Shown here in pieces: positions 1 through 7,914 of a stretch of DNA of 64,000 nt. This DNA comes from Burkholderia sp. Bp9143 (GTDB taxonomy: Bacteria; Pseudomonadota; Gammaproteobacteria; Burkholderiales; Burkholderiaceae): contig NZ_QTPO01000001.1 of the NCBI RefSeq assembly GCF_003853645.1, forward strand, positions 1 through 64,000, read 5' to 3'. Below the pieces are notes generated by a model. That model was given only the letters and a program-made list of their open reading frames with translations, had not been told where the DNA came from and searched no databases. A program made the position numbers and the translations under genes. Numbering within the stretch: position 1 is the stretch's first letter; the number at the start of each line of letters is the position of its first letter.

Positions 1-585
1 GCATACGAGATCGAGCGCATGCGTGCCGCCGTCGGTCAGCATGATCTGCGTAGGATCCGCATGGACGCCGTGCTGCGCGAGCCGCCACGCGAGTTGCTGG
101 CGCAACGCGGGCAGCCCGAGCGGCGTCGCGTAGTCGGTCAGCGCGTCGGGTTCGTCGCGCGACACCGCGCGCAGCGCACGTCGCAGGCTTTCGTCCGGCA
201 GCCACGACGACGGCAGCCAGCCGCAGCCGGGCTTCACGGAGCTCGGCGCGGCCTCGAGCGACTGGCGCGACAGCCACAGCGGGTCGAGTTCGCGATCGAG
301 CCGCGGGCCGAGTTCCGCGAGCGCGAGCGGCGGCGCGTGGCCCGACACGTAGAAGCCGGAGCCGCGCCGCGCGACGAGCACGCCTTCGCTCGCGAGCCGC
401 TCGTAGGCGTCGACGACGGTCGATTTCGATACATGCAGCGCGTCGGCCATCATCCGGATCGACGGCACGCGCGCGCCGGGCATCAGCGCGCGGCTCGCGA
501 TCCGAGCGCGCAGCGTATCCATCACGGTTTCCACGCGCGTGCGCGACGGCGTGGGCGGAGCAGGGTCTGGCACGAAGCGGTTCAT
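1..585 (-). CDS. MocR-family regulator (GntR-type HTH plus aminotransferase-like domain), 3' part off the left edge
   Basis: Only the first 195 codons are inside the window. Residues about 14-85 form a GntR winged helix, with the typical run PSIRMMADALHVSKSTVVDAYERL split over two helices and ending in a GSGFYVSG wing. A linker follows, and then the start of a fold-type I aminotransferase-like domain (TDYATPLGLPALRQQLAWRL, then a TDGGTHALDLV segment). This is the MocR/PdxR architecture, in which a PLP-binding domain senses a ligand and the HTH controls a neighbouring gene. It is divergent from an EamA-type exporter, which is the obvious target. The ATG at 585 is the only start that gives the complete HTH. 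The ligand cannot be inferred. Confidence 0.88.
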   Translation of the reverse strand, partial: MNRFVPDPAPPTPSRTRVETVMDTLRARIASRALMPGARVPSIRMMADALHVSKSTVVDAYERLASEGVLVARRGSGFYVSGHAPPLALAELGPRLDRELDPLWLSRQSLEAAPSSVKPGCGWLPSSWLPDESLRRALRAVSRDEPDALTDYATPLGLPALRQQLAWRLAQHGVHADPTQIMLTDGGTHALDLVC

Positions 586-595
586 GGCAAGCGCT

Positions 596-624
596 AACTG
601 TACGGACGGTTGTCCAGTACAGTT
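596..624. promoter_or_regulatory. Inverted repeat between the MocR regulator and the EamA gene, probable operator
   Basis: AACTGTAC at 596-603 is repeated exactly in inverted orientation as GTACAGTT at 617-624. A further related element, GGACTGTA, lies at 640-647. The elements sit in the only AT-richer stretch between the divergent genes, as expected for a MocR operator. Which repeats are bound is inference. Confidence 0.5.
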
Positions 625-711
625 TGTCAAAATTGTATTGGACTGTAGCTTACGCGCTTTTCGCGGGCGGCGGATCATCGGTCATCCACCTTTTTCCGAT
701 CAGGATTTCCC

Positions 712-1599
712 GTGCAAAAGACGACCGACGGATGGCTCAGCGGCCTGCTGGGCGTGATCATCTTCAGTGGCTCGCTGCCCGCGACGCGCGTCGCGGTGCA
801 GGGCCTCGACCCGTTGTTCCTCACGTTCGCGCGCGCGACGATCGCCGGCGTGCTCGGCCTGCTCCTGCTCGTCGCGCTGAAGCAGAAGCGGCCGACGCGT
901 GCCGAGACCGCGTCGCTGCTCGTCGTCGCGCTCGGGGTCGTGGTCGGTTTTCCGTTGCTGACCGCGCTCGCGCTCAAGCACGTGACGTCCGCGCACGCGA
1001 TCGTGTTCGTCGGGCTGCTGCCGCTCGCGACGGCGTTGTTCGGCGTCTGGCGCGGCGGCGAACGGCCGCGGCTGCCGTTCTGGGTCTTCTCGCTGGTCGG
1101 CAGCGGCGCGGTGGCCGCGTTCGCACTGCGCAACGGCGGCAGCGCGTCGGTGCTGGGCGATGCGCTGATGCTGGCCGCGATCGTCGCGTGCGGTCTCGGC
1201 TATGCGGAAGGCGCGCGCCTGTCGCGCCAGCTCGGCGGCTGGCAGGTGATCTCGTGGGCGCTCGTGCTGTCGCTGCCGGTGATGCTGCCGCTCGCGTGGT
1301 TCACATGGCCCGCGACGTTCGACGGTGTCGACGCCGCCGCGCTGTGGGGGCTCGCGTACGTGTCGCTGTTCAGCATGCTGATCGGCTTCGTGTTCTGGTA
1401 TCGCGGCCTCGCGCTCGGCGGGATCGCGGGCGTCGGCCAGCTGCAGCTGCTGCAGCCGTTCTTCGGCTTCCTGCTCGCGGCCGGGCTGCTGCACGAGACG
1501 GTGCCGCCGTCGATGCTCGTCGTGACGGTCGTGGTCGTCGGCTGCGTGGCGGGTGCGAAGTACTTCTCGAGGATGGCGCCCGTGCAGCGCGCGAGCTGA
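712..1599 (+). CDS. EamA/DMT-superfamily transporter
   Basis: This 295-residue inner-membrane protein has about ten hydrophobic segments and two tandem EamA halves, the usual size for drug/metabolite exporters of the RhaT/YdcZ/EamA group. The N-terminus (GVIIFSGSLPATRVAVQGLDP) and the ending of the second half (LQPFFGFLLAAGLLHETV) are characteristic. The likely start is a GTG with AGGA about seven bases upstream. Its divergent position next to a MocR regulator suggests induction by an amino acid, amine or vitamin B6-like ligand. The substrate is unknown. Confidence 0.85.
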   Translation: MQKTTDGWLSGLLGVIIFSGSLPATRVAVQGLDPLFLTFARATIAGVLGLLLLVALKQKRPTRAETASLLVVALGVVVGFPLLTALALKHVTSAHAIVFVGLLPLATALFGVWRGGERPRLPFWVFSLVGSGAVAAFALRNGGSASVLGDALMLAAIVACGLGYAEGARLSRQLGGWQVISWALVLSLPVMLPLAWFTWPATFDGVDAAALWGLAYVSLFSMLIGFVFWYRGLALGGIAGVGQLQLLQPFFGFLLAAGLLHETVPPSMLVVTVVVVGCVAGAKYFSRMAPVQRAS

Positions 1600-1664
1600 T
1601 TCACGCACTGCGGCCGCGCGACGACGCGACGGGAGCAACCCGTTCGCCGTCGCGCGCGCGCCGT

Positions 1665-2282
1665 TTACCCCATCACCACGTTTGCGAGCCGGAACTGGTA
1701 CGCGGTCGCGGTGGTGCCGCCGCCGCCGCCCGTCATCACGATGTCGGCACTCTTGATCCCCAGCAGCGACAGTTCGGTGTTGATGTCGGACAGCACGGCC
1801 GAATTCATCACCGCGCCCTGTTCGATCTGCGACGCGGTGCCGATCCACAGCGTCGGCTTGAATTCGAACACGGCCTTCTGGCCCGGCACGATGCCCGTCT
1901 TGTGCGCGAGCAGCCGGTTGTCCTTGAAGACCGACGCGGTGATCGCCCCCTGGCTCAGGTCGTTGCGCAACTGGATCTCGCGTGATGTCGGGGCCGGGCC
2001 GGCCAGCGCGAGCACGTTGCCCGACGTCGAGCGCGACACGTTGAAGACCTGTCCGTTGTCCGCGCGCTTTTGCGGCATGTAGTTGCCGTCGGCATCGCTC
2101 GCGGAGACGGTCGTCAGCATCGGGAACACGAACGGATGGTTGTCGCCGCGTCCGCAGTTGGTGATGACCTTCCACGCGATCGCGAGCTCGTCGAAGTCCG
2201 TCGACACGTTCTTCTGGAAGATCACGATCTGGCTGTTGTTGACGTCGTTCGACAGGTTGACGAAGTTGAGATTGATGTCCAT
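1665..2282 (-). CDS. Uncharacterised protein, paralogue 1 of 3 in the phasin/depolymerase operon
   Basis: A 205-residue protein with no signal peptide and no membrane segment. It shares a clear family pattern with the two genes upstream. The N-terminal block has S-N-D-x-N-N-S followed by IVIFQKN. A central AIAWKVI is followed by a CG pair and HPF. The C-terminal block has WIGTASQIEQG, NTELSLLG and then ADIVMTGGG. I do not recognise the family. Its ATG has AAGGTGA upstream, and it is the last gene of the run. Predicted strands alternate with short loops, which suggests a beta-rich soluble domain. The name LigA that annotation pipelines often give to high-GC frames would not be justified. Confidence 0.8.
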   Translation of the reverse strand: MDINLNFVNLSNDVNNSQIVIFQKNVSTDFDELAIAWKVITNCGRGDNHPFVFPMLTTVSASDADGNYMPQKRADNGQVFNVSRSTSGNVLALAGPAPTSREIQLRNDLSQGAITASVFKDNRLLAHKTGIVPGQKAVFEFKPTLWIGTASQIEQGAVMNSAVLSDINTELSLLGIKSADIVMTGGGGGTTATAYQFRLANVVMG

Positions 2283-2352
2283 GAGTCACCTTGATTCGAT
2301 TCGGATAACTGATTGAGCGGGCGCCGACCGTGAGTTGCCGGCGCACGGACCG

Positions 2353-2970
2353 TTACGCCATCACCACGTTTTCCAGCCGGAACGTGAACGGCATCGAACG
2401 CGGGCCGGGGCCGCCGCCGGTCATCACGATGTCGGCGCTCGCGATGCCGAGCAGCGACAGTTCCGTGTTGATGTCGGAGATCACCGCGGAATTCATCAGC
2501 GCGCCCTGTTCGATCTGCGACGCGACGCCGATCCAGATCGTCGGCTTGAACTGGAACACGGCCTTCTGGCCCGGCGCGACGGACGTCTTGCGCGCGAGCG
2601 CGCTGCCGTCCTTGTAGATCGTCGCGTTGATCGCGCCGGCCGGCAGATCGTTGCGCACCTGCACCTCGGCGCTCGCGCCCGGGTCGCCGCCGAGCTGCAG
2701 CACGTCGCCCGAGCTGGAGCGCACGACCTGGAACACCTGGCCGTTCGCCGCGACCTGCTGCGGCATGTAGTTGCCCCAGCTGTCGCTCGCGCTCACGCTC
2801 ATCGTCATCGGGAACTTGAACGGATGGTTGTCGCCCTGGCCGCAATTGCGGATCACCTTCCACGCGATCGCGAGTTCGTCGAAGTCGGTTGCCACGTTCT
2901 TCTGGAAGATCACGACGCTCGAGTTGTTCGCGTCGTTCGAGCGGTTGATCAGGTTCAGTTGGATATCCAC
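2353..2970 (-). CDS. Uncharacterised protein, paralogue 2 of 3
   Basis: A 205-residue sister of the flanking genes, with RSNDANNSSVVIFQKN near the start, AIAWKVIRNCGQGDNHPF in the middle and WIGVASQIEQGALMNS with ADIVMTGGG at the end. The open frame extends upstream to 3018, but the start is placed at the GTG at 2970. AAGGAG lies eight bases before it, and the resulting protein (VDIQLNLINR...) aligns end to end with the paralogues. It lies about 70 bases upstream of paralogue 1. It is closer to paralogue 1 than to paralogue 3, which suggests a more recent duplication of this pair. Confidence 0.8.
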   Translation of the reverse strand: MDIQLNLINRSNDANNSSVVIFQKNVATDFDELAIAWKVIRNCGQGDNHPFKFPMTMSVSASDSWGNYMPQQVAANGQVFQVVRSSSGDVLQLGGDPGASAEVQVRNDLPAGAINATIYKDGSALARKTSVAPGQKAVFQFKPTIWIGVASQIEQGALMNSAVISDINTELSLLGIASADIVMTGGGPGPRSMPFTFRLENVVMA

Positions 2971-3081
2971 GTCGTTGCTCCTTGAGTTTGAAAAAACGGC
3001 AGTCGGTCTGCCGCACACCTTTCCCGCCGGCCCGGCCGCGAAGCCGTGCCGTCAAGCCGGTTCGATCCGTATCGGGCGGCG

Positions 3082-3702
3082 CTACGCGCGCACGACATGT
3101 TCGAGCGCGAACGCAAACGGCTGCGCGTCGGCGCCGGTGCCGCCGCCCGTCATCACGATGTCGGCCGCGGCGACGCCTGCCAGCGGCAGCAGCGTGTTCG
3201 CGCTCGACATCACCGCCGCGTGCAGCGCGCGGCTTTCCTGCACCTGCGACGCCACGCCGATCCACAGCGTCGGCGTGAAGCGGAACACGGCCTTCTGCCC
3301 GGGCGCGACGGCTTCCTTCACCGCGATCAGCCGGCCCGCGCTGAACGCGTTGACGTTCACCGCGCCGCGCCGCATCCGGTTGACGACCTCGATGTCGCCG
3401 GCGGACGCGTCGGCCGGGTCGGGCACGAGCCGGCCGCGTCCGGTCGACTGCGCGTCCACCACGAGGCGCACGCCGGCGGGCGCCGTGACGCGCGGCGAGA
3501 AGTTGCCGTGCTCGTCGCCGAGCGCGACGTCGATATCGGTCGAGTAGTCGAACGGATGGAAGCAGTCGCGCCCGCAATAACGGATCACCTTCCATGCGAT
3601 CGCGAACGCGTCGAGATCGGGGATCACGTCGCGCTGGAACAGCACGACCTCGCTGTTGCCGCAGTCGTTCGAGCGATTGATGAAGCGGAGCTTGATGTTC
3701 AT
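3082..3702 (-). CDS. Uncharacterised protein, paralogue 3 of 3
   Basis: A 206-residue member of the same family and the most diverged copy. It keeps INRSNDCGNSEVVLFQRDV, AIAWKVIRYCGRDCFHPF, WIGVASQVQES and ADIVMTGGG, but differs in the middle and has extra cysteines. Its ATG overlaps the TGA of the phasin-like gene (ATGA), so translational coupling is likely, and AGGAG precedes the start. Being coupled to a phasin-like gene and downstream of a PHB depolymerase suggests a role on or near polyester granules. That is inference only. Confidence 0.8.
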   Translation of the reverse strand: MNIKLRFINRSNDCGNSEVVLFQRDVIPDLDAFAIAWKVIRYCGRDCFHPFDYSTDIDVALGDEHGNFSPRVTAPAGVRLVVDAQSTGRGRLVPDPADASAGDIEVVNRMRRGAVNVNAFSAGRLIAVKEAVAPGQKAVFRFTPTLWIGVASQVQESRALHAAVMSSANTLLPLAGVAAADIVMTGGGTGADAQPFAFALEHVVRA

Positions 3703-4241
3703 GACGCTTGCTCCTGATCGGGCGTGCCGCGTTCATCGCGCAGCGTGCGGTCGGCCCACTGAGCAAGCGCGGGCGCGACGCCGTTCGCGAGCGACGCGAC
3801 GTGCAGCGCATGCGCACGCGCCTGGGCCTGCAGGTCGCCGGCGAGGCGGCCGAGCGCCATCGCGGCATCGGCCGGGCCGCGCGTGCGGCCGAGATCGTCG
3901 AGGTATTGCGCGGCCGCATCGGCCATCGCGCCCGCATGCTGCAGATGGCTTTGCGTGAAGCGCGTCGCGAGATCCGCGTTCAGGGCCGCCAGCTCCTTGA
4001 CCGCGGCGGCCGAACCGCCGAGCGCGAATCGCTCGAGCTGGCCGCGCCACCACGCGTCGGTCGCGGCCTGGCAGGCATCCGTGTAGCGGTGGCCGGCGAG
4101 CAGCGCGGTGTGCGCGAACGCGCGCCACGCGGGGCCGCCGGGTGTGCCGCCGGTGTCGGTCGTCTGCGCGGCGGCCTTGCCGAACAGCTGGAGCGCGTCG
4201 GCGTGCGCGCGTTCCCATTGGGCGATGAACGTCGAGAACAT
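3699..4241 (-). CDS. Phasin-like protein
   Basis: A 180-residue, cysteine-free, alanine-rich protein that reads as long amphipathic helices (LNADLATRFTQSHLQHAGAMADAAAQYLDD and similar). It has the size and composition of PhaP-type phasins, which coat polyhydroxyalkanoate granules. GAGGA precedes the ATG. It sits 55 bases after a PHB depolymerase gene and overlaps the next gene by four bases, so the context supports a polyester-related job. No diagnostic phasin motif is certain by eye, so a generic coiled-coil protein remains possible. Confidence 0.6.
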   Translation of the reverse strand: MFSTFIAQWERAHADALQLFGKAAAQTTDTGGTPGGPAWRAFAHTALLAGHRYTDACQAATDAWWRGQLERFALGGSAAAVKELAALNADLATRFTQSHLQHAGAMADAAAQYLDDLGRTRGPADAAMALGRLAGDLQAQARAHALHVASLANGVAPALAQWADRTLRDERGTPDQEQAS

Positions 4242-4296
4242 GGCGATTCCTCGTGAAGAAGGGGCGATGACGGCGTGACGGCGGCCGATACGCGGA

Positions 4297-5427
4297 TTAC
4301 TGACGCGCGGCGCCGAGGCGCTGCACCATCCGCATCACGGCGGCCATCTGCGGCGCGTCGCGGCGGTAGAAACCGGGGTGGAGCGGATCGGCGCTCGTAT
4401 AGCCCCAGAAATCCCAGCAGCCGAGCGGATTGACGGCCGATTTCTCGACTTGCGGATAGAGCACGATCAGCCGGTTCGTATCGGCGATCTCGTTGTAGCC
4501 GACGCCGCGAATCATCCTCTCGCCGACGGCCGCGACGTTCTGCACGCAACCGTGGAACACCACGTGCACCGCGCAGGTCACGCGCTCGCAATCGGCCGGC
4601 ACGTAGGCGTAGCCGGTATCGCCTAGCGACGCGGCACGTTGTGGATCGAACGCGCGCTGGTCGAACTTCAGCAGCTTGCCGCCTGCCTGCGCGGCCGGCG
4701 GATTGAGCGGCTTGTCGGTCGTGCCGTAGATCCAGCGCACGATGTCGTGCGCCTGCTGGAAGTCGCAGTTGTCGATATACGGGCTCGCGTTCGCACCGCA
4801 CGCGTTGTCCTCGGGGCGGTTCGTGATGAACGCATGCCCGGCCTCCGGCGATTGGCGGTACTGGAGGTTCGCGGCCGGGACCTGCGCGAGCGTGTAGAAG
4901 CGCGCGGTCTGGTCGACGACGCGCGTCGACACCACCGTATCCTTCGCGCCGCTGAACACGTAGATGCGCTGACCGCGCAGCGCGGCCGGATCGTCGATCT
5001 CGCCACGCTGCGCGAACGTGCGCGCGGCGAGCCATGCATCGGCCGCGGACGGCGCGGGGCCGATCGGCTGCATGCACAGCGTGGTCGCGGCCACCGCCGG
5101 CGGGATCAGCGCGTTCACGCCCGCGCAATAGAACGGGCCGCCCGCGACGATACCGGCGCCGATCAGCCGGCTCGAGTACGCGACGTCGAACTGCGCGGCC
5201 ATGAAGCCGCCGGACGACAGCCCGGACACCGACGTGCGCTGCAGGTTGGCCGCGTAGGCAGGCAGCGGATCGGCGGTGGCGGTGGCGGCGACGGCGGCTT
5301 GCGGGGCGACCGCCGCCAAGGCGGCAACGGCGACGGCGATGCAGGCGGCACCCAGCGCGCGGCGCACGGCGTGCGAAACGGCGAGGCGGGGCGGCATCGT
5401 GCGGCCGGGCGGGCGAGTGACGTTCAT
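4297..5427 (-). CDS. Secreted poly(3-hydroxybutyrate) depolymerase
   Basis: A 376-residue alpha/beta hydrolase. Residues about 1-48 form a long Sec signal (basic region, then AACIAVAVAALAAVAPQAAVAA). The lipase box GLSSG, with nucleophile Ser71, is followed by GGFMAAQF, typical of PHB depolymerases. Further downstream are an EAGHAF segment and a VFHGC oxyanion-type motif, and the protein ends in the CWDFWGY region seen in the family. It hydrolyses extracellular or periplasmic PHB to hydroxybutyrate oligomers. The ATG at 5427 is chosen because AGGAG precedes it and the signal peptide begins there; a longer frame exists but looks non-coding. It heads the operon with the phasin-like gene and three paralogues. 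Confidence 0.87.
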   Translation of the reverse strand: MNVTRPPGRTMPPRLAVSHAVRRALGAACIAVAVAALAAVAPQAAVAATATADPLPAYAANLQRTSVSGLSSGGFMAAQFDVAYSSRLIGAGIVAGGPFYCAGVNALIPPAVAATTLCMQPIGPAPSAADAWLAARTFAQRGEIDDPAALRGQRIYVFSGAKDTVVSTRVVDQTARFYTLAQVPAANLQYRQSPEAGHAFITNRPEDNACGANASPYIDNCDFQQAHDIVRWIYGTTDKPLNPPAAQAGGKLLKFDQRAFDPQRAASLGDTGYAYVPADCERVTCAVHVVFHGCVQNVAAVGERMIRGVGYNEIADTNRLIVLYPQVEKSAVNPLGCWDFWGYTSADPLHPGFYRRDAPQMAAVMRMVQRLGAARQ

Positions 5428-5593
5428 GTGGGCTCCTGTCGTGACGCGTGGCGGATGACGAATGATTGGAACGGATCGGGTGCGGCAAGACTTCGGTGAC
5501 GGTTTCAGCTTACGGGCAGCCGACGACATGCGAAATGGCGCGAACGGCATGCGCGGCGACCCGTGACGTTCGGCCAGTGCGGCTTCGCGGTGC

Positions 5594-6040
5594 TCACGAC
5601 AGAAACAGCGCGCGCTCGGCCTGGCGGCGCTTCGTGAGCCCCGCGAGCGGCTTGCCGCCCGCCTTGTTCCAGACGAGGAACTGGTCGGCCGCACGCGCGC
5701 TCGCACCGGCGTTCAGGTAACGCAGCAGCGTGGACGAGCGCAGCCGGCCCGCGCCGAGATTGAAGACGAACGACATCAGCGCATCGAACTGCTGCTGCGT
5801 GACCGGCACGCGCAGCAGCTTGCGCAGGTTCAGCTCGGCGCCGCGCAGGTCGCGCCGCAGCAGCGCCTCGGCTTCGACCGGCGTGAGCGGGCGCGCGAAG
5901 CGCTCGTTCGGCAGGATCAGGTGCCCATAGCCGATCGTCGGCTTGCCGACCGCGTCGAGATAGCGCGCGAGCCGCAGCCCCTCGAACTGCTTGATCAGCG
6001 CGATGCCTTGCTCGCCGGTGCGTTCAGGCTGGTTCGCCAT
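5594..6040 (-). CDS. GH24 (T4/P21-type) lysozyme
   Basis: A 148-residue muramidase. Glu20 in QFEG, Asp29 and Thr35 (KPTIGYGH) reproduce the E-8-D-5-T catalytic spacing of phage T4 lysozyme. A later run, FDALMSFVFNLGAG, is also typical. There is no signal peptide or anchor, so it needs a holin-like route or cell lysis to reach peptidoglycan, or it works in the cytoplasm as cargo. It overlaps the upstream DUF2589 gene by 17 bases and no other phage genes are nearby, which argues that it was recruited into this cassette and is not a prophage remnant. Confidence 0.9.
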   Translation of the reverse strand: MANQPERTGEQGIALIKQFEGLRLARYLDAVGKPTIGYGHLILPNERFARPLTPVEAEALLRRDLRGAELNLRKLLRVPVTQQQFDALMSFVFNLGAGRLRSSTLLRYLNAGASARAADQFLVWNKAGGKPLAGLTKRRQAERALFLS

Positions 6041-6923
6041 CGTCGTTCTCCTTGACGCCCGGCCGTGCGCGCGGCACCAGGCGATGCGTGTATTCGTCGA
6101 TCACGCGCATGATCGCTTCGGGCGGCGGCAGCGCCGCGAACTGCATTTCGATGTCGATGTGCTCGGTGTCGCGCTGCCGCGCATTGCCCTGGGCGTCCTT
6201 CTTTCCGGAGCGCGGCGCGAACGTCACGTAGAAGCGGCCGCGCTGGTCGTCGTCGCCTGCGACGCCGCCGGCCGGCACCGCCTCGGTGAAGTCGCCGCGC
6301 ACGGTCAGGTGCACGATCATCCGGTCGAGCGCGAGCCCGCGCGGCGTGGCGAGCGCGACGAGCGGCACCGGCATCGTGTGCTCCGCGTCGAGCGCGACCG
6401 TGACCTCGCGCGGCGCGAGCAGGCCGTCGTCGCGCAGGTCGAAGAACTGGTCGAGCACGGCCGTGTACTGGTGCGCGAGCAGTTGGTTCGCGGCAGCGGC
6501 GGCGTGCTGCATCCCGCGCGCGATCTCGTCGAGCGCGATGCCGCGCGGCGGCGGGCGTTCGTCGTCGGCCGGCGTGCCGGGTGGGGCGGCGGGCGGCGCC
6601 GGCGGGATGGGTGGGGCCGGTGGAGCGGGCGGCAAGCCGCCGGTGGACGCGCCGGGCGGGGCGGTCGATGAGTCGTTCGTGCCCGGCGCGGCACCGGCCG
6701 GCCAGCCAGCGGCATCGGGCGACGCGTGGCGCGCCGGATCGTCGGTTACCGACACCGGTGCAGCGGCGCCCGCCACCGCGCCGGTATGGCCCGCTGCCGG
6801 CGCGGCCGGCGGCGGGACCGGCCTGTCCGGTTCATGCCGGGCCGTGCCGCCGCCCGGACGCGTATCCCCGTCGTCGTGCCCGCCGCCGCCCGCGCGGCGC
6901 GACCGTCTGAAGAGCCTGAACAT
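6024..6923 (-). CDS. DUF2589-type protein with proline-rich N-terminal region
   Basis: A 299-residue protein. Residues about 1-120 are low-complexity Pro/Gly/Ala with an arginine-rich start (MFRLFRRSRRAGGGG). The C-terminal part (from about IALDEIARGMQHAAAAANQLLAHQ) resembles the neighbouring DUF2589 protein. It has an amphipathic helix, a strand-rich middle and a closing PPPEAIMRVIDEYTHRLVP that matches SPPEALMRVIDFLTEA in its neighbour. No enzyme motif is visible. The gene starts 15 bases after the first DUF2589 gene and overlaps the lysozyme gene, so the three are one transcription unit. Function unknown. Confidence 0.75.
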   Translation of the reverse strand: MFRLFRRSRRAGGGGHDDGDTRPGGGTARHEPDRPVPPPAAPAAGHTGAVAGAAAPVSVTDDPARHASPDAAGWPAGAAPGTNDSSTAPPGASTGGLPPAPPAPPIPPAPPAAPPGTPADDERPPPRGIALDEIARGMQHAAAAANQLLAHQYTAVLDQFFDLRDDGLLAPREVTVALDAEHTMPVPLVALATPRGLALDRMIVHLTVRGDFTEAVPAGGVAGDDDQRGRFYVTFAPRSGKKDAQGNARQRDTEHIDIEMQFAALPPPEAIMRVIDEYTHRLVPRARPGVKENDDGEPA

Positions 6924-6938
6924 GGCCGGTCCGCCCGC

Positions 6939-7631
6939 TTACGCGTGCGCCGGCTGCTGGGCATCCGCACCCGCGCCGGCAGGCGCGGCCGCGCTACCGC
7001 CCGCCCCCGACGCATCACCGACCAGCTTGCCGTCGGTCGGTGTCGTCGGCAGCGGCTTCACGGCCTTCGCGTTGCCTTCGGTGACGACCGGCTTGGTCGC
7101 GGCTTCGGTCAGGAAGTCGATCACGCGCATCAGCGCCTCGGGCGGCGACTGGCGCTTTACCTGCGTATGGATCGAGTATTTCGCGCGCGTGTCGGTGCTG
7201 CGCGTCTGCTCCGCCTTGTGCGACACGCGCCCGGACACGCTGACGCTGATCGGCCCCCAGCCGAACTTCGCCTGGAATTCGCCGCCGGCCTCGGTCGACG
7301 ACGACGACTTCTCCGACTGCGTGATCTCCATCTCGAAGTCGATCGTGCCTTCCTCGATCGCGATGATCGGGTGCACGATCGCCGCGAGCAACGGGATGCG
7401 CATCGTCTTCTGCACGACGCCCTTCGACACGCCGCTTTCGTCCACCAGCGTCTCGTCGTAATCGAACTGGACGGCCACGGCCTTGCCGCCCTGGATACAG
7501 ACCTGCATCAGGAAATCCGCGTAGCTCTTCGCGGCCTGCGTCTGCGCGCTGATCATCGCTTTTAACGGGCCGGCGATCATTTGGTCCATGGGTAAAGCGT
7601 TAATCACTGAGCCGATGAAATTCGCGTCCAT
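6939..7631 (-). CDS. DUF2589 family protein
   Basis: A 230-residue protein with the DUF2589 layout as I recall it. An N-terminal amphipathic helix (GPLKAMISAQTQAAKSYADF) is followed by beta strands with IPLLAAIVHPIIAIEEGTIDFEMEI. A serine-rich segment (SEKSSSSTEAG) comes next, then a closing helix SPPEALMRVIDFLTEA. The C-terminal 60 residues are Ala/Gly/Pro-rich. There is no signal peptide. AGGAG precedes the ATG, making it the first gene of the DUF2589-DUF2589-lysozyme unit, divergent from a LuxR-type regulator 283 bases away. The family has no function I can name. Paired DUF2589 genes suggest a heteromeric assembly. Confidence 0.8.
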   Translation of the reverse strand: MDANFIGSVINALPMDQMIAGPLKAMISAQTQAAKSYADFLMQVCIQGGKAVAVQFDYDETLVDESGVSKGVVQKTMRIPLLAAIVHPIIAIEEGTIDFEMEITQSEKSSSSTEAGGEFQAKFGWGPISVSVSGRVSHKAEQTRSTDTRAKYSIHTQVKRQSPPEALMRVIDFLTEAATKPVVTEGNAKAVKPLPTTPTDGKLVGDASGAGGSAAAPAGAGADAQQPAHA

Positions 7632-7914
7632 GAATAAACTCCTCTTCGCGTGGAAGACAACGGAAATTCGCTGTCGTTATTCACGTTACGAAATTGAAGA
7701 CGTTTACCAAATATGACGTCCGTCATGTCCGGCGGCCCGGGCCGGTTCGCGACGGGCATCGGCATGCGTGGCGGGGCTCGGTGTGGACGAATTAGGCCAT
7801 TCGTCACGGAGCGACGGGCCTAGTGCGCGGTGCGTGAAACAGCGGTAAAAAAAACGCCGGGTAGGGAAGCAAAAAAACCTAAACCGAGCATCCCGATTTC
7901 GAGGAAACCGCGCA

